A stretch of DNA of 64,000 bases from Acidovorax temperans (GTDB taxonomy: Bacteria; Pseudomonadota; Gammaproteobacteria; Burkholderiales; Burkholderiaceae_C), in assembly GCF_006716905.1 (NCBI RefSeq), contig NZ_VFPV01000003.1:186001-250000 (forward strand). Direction: 5' to 3'. The position numbers were made by a program, and so were the translations under genes. The notes under the pieces are model-generated. The model was not told the DNA's origin. It did no database searches and saw nothing but the letters and a program-made list of their open reading frames with translations. Numbering within the stretch: position 1 is the first letter of the stretch; each line of letters begins with the position of its first letter. Positions 57,995 to 64,000 of this stretch are shown here, one piece after another.

Positions 57995-60900
57995 TCAGCT
58001 GTTCACCTGCGCCCACAGCTTATCGAGCCGCTTCACGCTCACGGGCTGGGGCGTGCGCAGCTCTTGCGCGAAAAAGCTCACGCGCAGCTCTTCCAGCAGC
58101 CAGCGCAGCTCTTGCATGCGAGCGTCCACCGCGCCCTTGCGCTCGGCCACCAGGCGCCAGTAGCGTTGCTCTTGCGGGCGCAGTTCGGCCAGTTTGGCGG
58201 CGTCGCGGGCGGGGTCGGCCCGGTACTTGTCCAGCCGCAGGGTAATGGCCTTGAGGTAGCGCGGAAAGTGCGCCAGTTGCGCCCATGGGGCCTGGGCAAT
58301 GAACTGCTTGGGCATCAGGCGCTGCAACTGCTGGGCCACGTCGGCCGTGGCGTCCGGCGCGTTCTTGGTGTCCTTGAGCTTGCGGGCAGCGGCGGCGTAT
58401 TCGATGAGGATGGTGCCCGCCAGCCGAGCCACCTCGTTGGCAATCAGCGTCAGGCGGCCCCGGCCTTCGTCCACGCGGCGCTTGAAGGCAGCCTCGTCGG
58501 TGGGCAGCGGGTCCAGCAGAAAAGCGCGGTCCAGTGCCACATCGATGATCTGGGCGCGCAACTCTTCCTGCGTGCCCAGCGGCATATAGGCCACAGCCAT
58601 CTTCTGCAGGTCGGGGATGTTCTTTTCAAGGTACTTGAGCGCGTCCTTGATCTGCAGCGCAAACAAGCGACGCAGACCCGCACGGTGCTTGGTGGCCGCC
58701 ACCTCGGGCTCGTCGAAAACCTCGATGGTGACGGCATCACCTCCATCGATCAGCGCCGGGAAGCCCACCAGCGTCTGCCCTCCCTTTTTGATTTCCATCA
58801 GCTCGGGTAGCTCGCCAAACGTCCAGCTGGTGTAGCGCTGGCCCGCCGGGGCGGTTGGTGCTGAAGCCGGTGCAGGTGCAACTTTTGCTACATTTTTGCT
58901 AGCTTGCTGCGCTTTACCGTCGGGCGCTGGAGCCGTTTTTTGCCCTGATCCGCCCTGACCTCCCAGCTTGAGGCCTGCCAGCGCCTGGAAGGCACCACGC
59001 GCCTTGGCGCCCCATTCGGCCTTGAGCGCGCCCAGGTTGCGGCCATGGCCGAGCTGGCGGCCATGCTCGTCCACCACGCGGAAGTTCATGAACAGATGCG
59101 GGCTGAGCATGTCGAGCTTGAAGTCTGCCCGCTTCACATCCAGCGAAGTCTCGTCCCGCACTTGCTTGAGCAGAGCATCCGTCAGGCTGCCGGTGCCAAA
59201 CCGCTCAGGCGCGGTGAACAGCTCGGCCAGCCGCGTGGCCGACTCGGGCAGCGGCACAAAGCGGCTGCGCGGGCGCTGGGGCAGGCTCTTGAGCAGGGCC
59301 TGGATTTTGTCCTTGAGCATGCCGGGCACCAGCCATTCGCAGCGCTCCTCGCTCACCTGGTTCAGCACGAAGAGCGGCACCGTCACGGTGATGCCGTCGC
59401 GCGGGTCGCCGGGCTCGTGCAGGTAGCTGGCGGTGCAGTCCACACCGCCCAGGCGCACGGTCTTGGGGAAGGCGCTGGTGGTGATGCCTGCGGCCTCGTG
59501 GCGCATCAGCTCATCGCGGGTGAGCTTGAGCAGGTCGGGGTTGGCGCGGCTCGCGTCTTTGTACCAGCGCTCAAAGCTCGCCCCGCTGCACACGTCCTGC
59601 GGCACCTGCTGGTCGTAGAAGGCGTAGATCAGCTCGTCGTCCACCAGCACGTCCTGGCGGCGGGACTTGTGCTCCAGCTCTTCCACCTTGGCAATCAGCT
59701 TCTGGTTGGCCGCCAAAAACGGCAGGCGGGTTTCCCACTCGCCCTGCACCAGCGCTTCGCGCAGAAAGATGTCGCGCGCGCCGTGCGGGTCCACCTTGCC
59801 AAAGTCCACCCGGCGGTTGTTGTAGATGACGATGCCGTACAGCGTGGCGCGCTCCAGCGCGGTGACCTGGGCGGCCTTTTTCTCCCAGTGCGGGTCCAGC
59901 ATCTGCTTTTTGAGCAGGTGGCCGCCAATCTGCTCGATCCACTGCGGCTCGATGGCGGCGATGCCCCGGCCAAACAAGCGCGTGGTCTCCACCAGTTCGG
60001 CCGCCACAATCCAGCGGCCCGGTTTCTTGTTCAGGTGCGCGCCGGGGTGCTTGTAGAACTTGATGCCGCGCGCGCCCAGGTACCAGTCGTCCTCGTCGCT
60101 CTTGCAGCCCACGTTGCCCAGCAGGCCCGCCAACATCGACAGGTGAATCTGTTCGTAGCTCGCGGGTTGCGTGTTGATGCGCCAGCCATGCTCCGTCACC
60201 ACCGTGAGCAGCTGGGTGTGGATGTCGCGCCACTCGCGCAGGCGGCGGATGCTGATGAAGTTCTGCCGCAGCAGCGCTTCGTACTGGCGGTTGCTGAGCT
60301 TGTGCGTGGGCGCGGCCTCCGGCGTTGCGGCGGGCGCAGGCGCTGGCGCGGCGGCCCGCTGCCCCACGGGCAAGATGGCTTGCGAAGGCGCTTTTTTGAG
60401 CGCCATGGCCTTCTGCGCGCGGGCCGAGGGCAGGCTGGGCGCCCCGCCCCGGGCCTCGTTGATCCACTTCCACAGCTTGAGGTAGCCGCTGAATTCGCTC
60501 TTTTCGTCATCAAACTTGGCGTGCGCCTGGTCGGCCTGCTGCTGCGCTTCCAGCGGCCGGTCGCGCACATCTTGCACGCTCAGGGCGCTGGCAATCACCA
60601 GCACCTCGTCCAGCGCTCGGCGTTCGCGGGCTTCCAGAATCATGCGGCCCACGCGCGGGTCCAGCGGCAGCTTGGACAGTTCCACGCCCATGGGCGTCAA
60701 CTCATTCGCATCGTCCACCGCGCCCAGTTCGGACAGGAGTTGGTAGCCGTCGGCGATGGCGCGGCCCGAGGGCGCCTCGATGAACGGAAACTGCGCTACG
60801 TCGCCCAGGTGCAGCGACTTCATGCGCAGGATGACACCGGCCAGGGACGAGCGCAGGATTTCCGGGTCGGTGAAGCGCGGGCGGCTGTTGAAGTCCGCCT

Positions 60901-62041
60901 CGTCATACAGGCGAATACAGATACCGTTGGCCACGCGGCCGCAACGGCCCGCGCGCTGGTTGGCAGCAGCCTGGCTGATGGGCTCCACCAGCAACTGCTC
61001 CACCTTGCTACGGAAACTATAGCGCTTCACGCGCGCTGTGCCTGCGTCAATCACGTATCGGATGCCTGGCACCGTGAGCGAAGTCTCGGCCACGTTGGTG
61101 GCCAGCACGATGCGGCGGCCTGTGTGGCCATCAAAAATACGGTCTTGCTCGGCCTGTGACAGGCGCGCGAACAGCGGCAGCACCTCGGCATTGCGCATCA
61201 CCGGCTGGTGCGACAAGTGCTTGCGCAGGTGATCGGCGGCCTCGCGAATCTCCCGCTCACCGGGCAGGAAGATCAATATGTCGCCACCCGCATTGCCCTG
61301 CCACAGCTCATCCACCCCATCGGCAATGGCCTCGTTCAGACCGTAGTCGCGGCTGTCTTCAAACGGGCGATAGCGCTGCTCCACCGGAAAGGTGCGGCCC
61401 GACACCATGATGACGGGCGCGGGGCCTTTGGCGCTCTCAAAGTGTTTGGCAAACCGGTCGGCGTCGATGGTGGCCGAGGTGACGATGACTTTCAGATCTG
61501 GCCGGCGCGGCAGGATCTGGCGGATGTAGCCCAGCAGGAAGTCAATGTTGAGGCTGCGCTCGTGCGCCTCGTCGATGATGAGGGTGTCGTAGTTTTTCAG
61601 CAGTGGGTCGGTCTGCGTCTCTGCCAGCAAGATACCGTCCGTCATCAGCTTGACGGAGGCATCGCGGCTCAGCCGGTCCTGGAAGCGCACCTTGTAGCCC
61701 ACCACCTCGCCCAGCGGTGTCTTCAGCTCTTCGGCAATGCGCTTGGCCACGCTGCTGGCGGCAATGCGGCGCGGCTGGGTGTGGCCGATGAGCTGGCCTT
61801 TTTGACCCGGCTTGGCATTGCACTTACCCCGGCCCAGTGCCAGCGCAATCTTGGGCAGCTGCGTGGTCTTGCCCGAACCCGTCTCGCCGCACACGATGAC
61901 GACCTGGTGCTTTTCGATGGCAGCCATGATCTCCTCGCGCTTGCCTGAGACCGGAAGCGACTCAGGAAACTCGATACGGAGGGGGGCTGCGGGGCGCGAA
62001 GGGGTGCGGGGAAGCTCTGGCGGACGCTGTTCTGAAGACAT
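57995..62041 (-). CDS. hrpA: ATP-dependent RNA helicase HrpA
   Basis: The 1348-residue DEAH-box helicase has Walker A CGETGSGKTTQLPK (about 52-65), LIIDEAHERSLNIDFLLG, TSATIDADRFAKHF, ATNVAETSLTVPGI and QRAGRCGR, then the HA2 and OB domains and a long C-terminal DUF3418 region. In E. coli HrpA helps to rescue collided ribosomes. It is close in size to E. coli HrpA (1300). Two Ala/Pro linkers are inserted (about 560-590 and 1030-1075). The second contains a palindromic repeat copy read in frame (58885-58943). Confidence 0.95.
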   Translation of the reverse strand: MSSEQRPPELPRTPSRPAAPLRIEFPESLPVSGKREEIMAAIEKHQVVIVCGETGSGKTTQLPKIALALGRGKCNAKPGQKGQLIGHTQPRRIAASSVAKRIAEELKTPLGEVVGYKVRFQDRLSRDASVKLMTDGILLAETQTDPLLKNYDTLIIDEAHERSLNIDFLLGYIRQILPRRPDLKVIVTSATIDADRFAKHFESAKGPAPVIMVSGRTFPVEQRYRPFEDSRDYGLNEAIADGVDELWQGNAGGDILIFLPGEREIREAADHLRKHLSHQPVMRNAEVLPLFARLSQAEQDRIFDGHTGRRIVLATNVAETSLTVPGIRYVIDAGTARVKRYSFRSKVEQLLVEPISQAAANQRAGRCGRVANGICIRLYDEADFNSRPRFTDPEILRSSLAGVILRMKSLHLGDVAQFPFIEAPSGRAIADGYQLLSELGAVDDANELTPMGVELSKLPLDPRVGRMILEARERRALDEVLVIASALSVQDVRDRPLEAQQQADQAHAKFDDEKSEFSGYLKLWKWINEARGGAPSLPSARAQKAMALKKAPSQAILPVGQRAAAPAPAPAATPEAAPTHKLSNRQYEALLRQNFISIRRLREWRDIHTQLLTVVTEHGWRINTQPASYEQIHLSMLAGLLGNVGCKSDEDDWYLGARGIKFYKHPGAHLNKKPGRWIVAAELVETTRLFGRGIAAIEPQWIEQIGGHLLKKQMLDPHWEKKAAQVTALERATLYGIVIYNNRRVDFGKVDPHGARDIFLREALVQGEWETRLPFLAANQKLIAKVEELEHKSRRQDVLVDDELIYAFYDQQVPQDVCSGASFERWYKDASRANPDLLKLTRDELMRHEAAGITTSAFPKTVRLGGVDCTASYLHEPGDPRDGITVTVPLFVLNQVSEERCEWLVPGMLKDKIQALLKSLPQRPRSRFVPLPESATRLAELFTAPERFGTGSLTDALLKQVRDETSLDVKRADFKLDMLSPHLFMNFRVVDEHGRQLGHGRNLGALKAEWGAKARGAFQALAGLKLGGQGGSGQKTAPAPDGKAQQASKNVAKVAPAPASAPTAPAGQRYTSWTFGELPELMEIKKGGQTLVGFPALIDGGDAVTIEVFDEPEVAATKHRAGLRRLFALQIKDALKYLEKNIPDLQKMAVAYMPLGTQEELRAQIIDVALDRAFLLDPLPTDEAAFKRRVDEGRGRLTLIANEVARLAGTILIEYAAAARKLKDTKNAPDATADVAQQLQRLMPKQFIAQAPWAQLAHFPRYLKAITLRLDKYRADPARDAAKLAELRPQEQRYWRLVAERKGAVDARMQELRWLLEELRVSFFAQELRTPQPVSVKRLDKLWAQVNS
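58885..58943 (-). repeat. Palindromic repeat copy inside hrpA (in frame)
   Basis: On the minus strand AACGGCTCC, AGCGC, ten bases, AGCG, four bases, AAGCTAGCAA, then ATGTAGCAA. The spacing is that of the other copies, with a mismatch at the first base of the third block. It encodes HrpA residues about 1033-1052 in the same frame as the gluQ copy (Ala-Pro-Ala...). Confidence 0.7.
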
Positions 62042-62237
62042 AGCCCTGCATTATCGATAGCCACGCCCCTGTTCCAGTTCGAATCAAACTGTGGGCACGC
62101 TGTTTCCACGGTTTCATGCCACTTCTTTTTTCCACACATCAGCGCTTCGCATGCTTATGATGCGCGACTTGGCGACCCAGCCGGTCGCCTTTCGCTGTCT
62201 GTGCCCCTGCATATTCCAAGGCCTCTTGCCCACCGCC

Positions 62238-63584
62238 ATGTCTGCCGTTTTCAATTTCACTTTCGTGCCCTGGTTCCGGTCGGTGGCGCCTTACATCCAC
62301 AAGTTTCGCAACCAGACCTTTGTGATCGGGCTGACGGGTGAGGCCATTGCCGCCGGCAAGCTGCACAACATTGCGCAAGACTTGGCGCTGATCCAGGCCA
62401 TGGGGGTCAAGATTGTGCTGGTGCATGGCTTTCGGCCCCAGGTGAATGAGCAGTTGGCTGCCAAGGGGCACGCTGCCAAGTATTCGCACGGCATCCGCAT
62501 CACGGATTCGGTGGCGCTGGATTGCGCGCAGGAAGCCGCTGGCCAGTTGCGTTACGAGATTGAGGCCGCCTTCAGCCAAGGATTGCCAAACACCCCCATG
62601 GCAGGCGCCACAGTACGGGTGATTTCAGGCAACTTTCTCACCGCACGGCCCGTGGGCATTGTGGATGGGGTGGATTTCCAGCACTCGGGCCTGGTGCGCA
62701 AGGTGGATGTGGCCGGTATCCAGCGCACGCTGGACATGGGCGCGCTGGTGCTGCTGTCGCCCTTTGGCTTTTCCCCCACGGGTGAGGCGTTCAACCTGAG
62801 CATGGAAGAAGTAGCCACCAGCGTGGCGATTGAGTTGCGGGCAGACAAGCTGATTTTCCTCACGGAAGTGCCCGGCATTCGCATGCAGCCCACCGAGCCA
62901 GAGAGCGAGGACAACCCCATCGACACCGAATTGCCGCTGGCTGCGGCCCAGGCCTTGCTGGCAAAGCTGCCACCCGCGCAGCAGCCTACCGACACGGGCT
63001 TTTACCTGCAGCACTGCGTGAAGGCCTGCAAAGGCGGCGTGGAGCGCAGCCACATCATTCCGTTTGCACTCGACGGCTCGCTGCTGCTGGAGGTGTATGT
63101 GCACGACGGCATCGGCACCATGGTCATCGACGAAAAGCTGGAAGAGCTGCGCGAGGCCACGATTGACGACGTGGGCGGCATCTTGCAACTGATCGAGCCG
63201 TTCGAGAAAGATGGCACGCTGGTCAAGCGCGACCGCACCGAAATCGAGCGCGACATCGCCACCTACACCGTGATCGAGCACGATGGGGTGATTTTTGGTT
63301 GTGCTGCCCTCTACCCTTACCCTGAAGCCAAGACAGCGGAGATGGCAGCCGTCACCGTGTCCCCCCAAAGCCAGGGCACGGGCGACGGTGAAAAGCTGCT
63401 CAAGCGCATTGAGCAGCGCGCCCGTGCCATGGGGCTGGACAGCATCTTTGTGCTGACCACCCGCACCATGCACTGGTTCATCAAACGCGGCTTCCAGCCA
63501 GTGGACCCTGACTGGTTGCCCGATGCACGCAAGCGCAAGTACAACTGGGATCGCCGCAGCCAGGTGCTCGTGAAAAAGCTTTGA
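62238..63584 (+). CDS. argA: Amino-acid N-acetyltransferase (N-acetylglutamate synthase)
   Basis: ArgA catalyses the first step of arginine synthesis, acetylating glutamate. The 448-residue protein has an N-terminal amino-acid-kinase-like domain (VFVIGLTGEAI-type segment, IVLVHGFRPQVNEQL, RKVDVAGIQRTLDMGALVLLSPFGFSPTGEAFNL) that usually binds arginine as an inhibitor. The C-terminal GNAT domain contains VTVSPQSQGTGDGEKLLKRIE. The ATG at 62238 (MSAVFNFTFVPWFRSVAPY) matches the family N-terminus; further in-frame sequence upstream does not. Confidence 0.95.
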   Translation: MSAVFNFTFVPWFRSVAPYIHKFRNQTFVIGLTGEAIAAGKLHNIAQDLALIQAMGVKIVLVHGFRPQVNEQLAAKGHAAKYSHGIRITDSVALDCAQEAAGQLRYEIEAAFSQGLPNTPMAGATVRVISGNFLTARPVGIVDGVDFQHSGLVRKVDVAGIQRTLDMGALVLLSPFGFSPTGEAFNLSMEEVATSVAIELRADKLIFLTEVPGIRMQPTEPESEDNPIDTELPLAAAQALLAKLPPAQQPTDTGFYLQHCVKACKGGVERSHIIPFALDGSLLLEVYVHDGIGTMVIDEKLEELREATIDDVGGILQLIEPFEKDGTLVKRDRTEIERDIATYTVIEHDGVIFGCAALYPYPEAKTAEMAAVTVSPQSQGTGDGEKLLKRIEQRARAMGLDSIFVLTTRTMHWFIKRGFQPVDPDWLPDARKRKYNWDRRSQVLVKKL

Positions 63585-63644
63585 CTTCCTGCCCTGCGAG
63601 CTGCAAATGCAGCCATGCCGGGCAGCCCTGACGGCCCAAAGCGA

Positions 63645-64000
63645 CTACAACGCCACGGCCTCAAAAGCCGGGTAAAGCTCGTCGATCCAGTGGTTGAGCT
63701 CATCCTGCGTGACATACAGGTGGTCCATGCATGCCTGGCCGTGCAGCGTCCATTCACGGGTCGGCGTCAGGTTTTCGTGGTGGTGAACCAAATATTCCGC
63801 CAGCAACCCCAGCGCCACCAGATGCCGCACGGTGGCATCGAATCGCTCATCGCTCAGGCAGGAAAAGTCGTGGTGCAGCCAGATGGCCTGGGCCACATCA
63901 GGGGGCAGATGCCAGGTGCGCGCCACGATGGCACCCATCACCGCATGGTCCGTGCGGTGTGCGGCATTCTCGGTTTGCGTGAAGGTGCGGTCTTTGCGCG
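63645..64000 (-). CDS. HDOD/HD-like domain protein (5' part beyond the window)
   Basis: The frame is open from the right edge to a stop at 63645, giving the last 118 residues. The segment HAVMGAIVARTWHLPPDVAQAIWLHHDFSCL contains the helix pair with His residues typical of the end of HDOD domains, and HLVALGLLAEYLVHHHE follows. HDOD proteins are non-enzymatic relatives of HD hydrolases in signal transduction. The N-terminus, and any additional domain, lies outside the window. Confidence 0.6.
   Translation of the reverse strand, partial: RKDRTFTQTENAAHRTDHAVMGAIVARTWHLPPDVAQAIWLHHDFSCLSDERFDATVRHLVALGLLAEYLVHHHENLTPTREWTLHGQACMDHLYVTQDELNHWIDELYPAFEAVAL

Noticed and set aside
59045..61159. A 704-codon open frame opposite hrpA
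   Set aside because: An antisense shadow of a well-supported helicase; no motif and no plausible ribosome site.

Overview
The window is a GC-rich chromosomal segment of a betaproteobacterium, most likely Comamonadaceae (Acidovorax or a close relative). The evidence is the gene content and order (sucAB-lpdA, zapE, clpSA, dctABD, cysTWA), the protein sequences, and two intergenic repeat types of kinds I recall from that family. It is almost wholly coding: about 48 protein genes, two intact insertion sequences, one MITE-like element and no RNA gene that I can see.

Layout. 1-2.9 kb: a pirin-flavodoxin-pirin cluster divergent from a LysR regulator. 3-7 kb: a plus-strand run of a renalase-like FAD enzyme, gluQ, trmB and a diguanylate cyclase. 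7-9 kb: a class A beta-lactamase with a divergent AmpR. 8.9-12.9 kb: an HD-GYP protein, trhO, a glutathione transferase and dsbB. 13-17.7 kb: the sulfate transporter (sbp-cysT-cysW-cysA) and a small hydrolase that shares its promoter motif. 18-25.6 kb: a chemoreceptor, an SpmA-SpmB-type membrane protein, a kinase with a cyclic-nucleotide domain behind a transsulfuration enzyme, and sbcB. 25.7-27.2 kb: an IS5-like element inserted at the edge of a MITE. 27-34 kb: mltB and the C4-dicarboxylate genes dctD-dctB-dctA, with a sigma-54 promoter and an unusual leader. 34-46 kb: clpA, clpS, dnaE, bamD, a DinG/YoaA helicase, a PP2C phosphatase, an exported coiled-coil protein and zapE. 46-52 kb: the 2-oxoglutarate dehydrogenase genes. 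52-64 kb: a PerM-type transporter, an IS4 element inserted in a terminator, a His-rich exported protein, a PilZ protein, an acyl-CoA ligase, hrpA, argA and a partial HDOD-like gene.

Most striking observations. (1) A 60-65 bp palindromic repeat occurs at least seven times with identical internal spacing. Three copies lie inside open, in-frame coding sequence (gluQ, hrpA, dsbB); gluQ and hrpA read it in the same frame, recalling the Rickettsia palindromic elements. (2) The dctA leader carries a near-consensus sigma-54 promoter, two upstream dyads, a previously unlisted 40-codon Cys-rich small ORF and a terminator-like hairpin, which together look like an attenuator. (3) A 21-bp motif with 19 identities precedes both the sulfate-binding protein gene and the hydrolase gene. 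(4) Two insertion sequences have readable target duplications and histories: one sits in the target duplication of a MITE, the other splits a rho-independent terminator.

All functions are read from sequence motifs and remembered family knowledge; no database search was possible.
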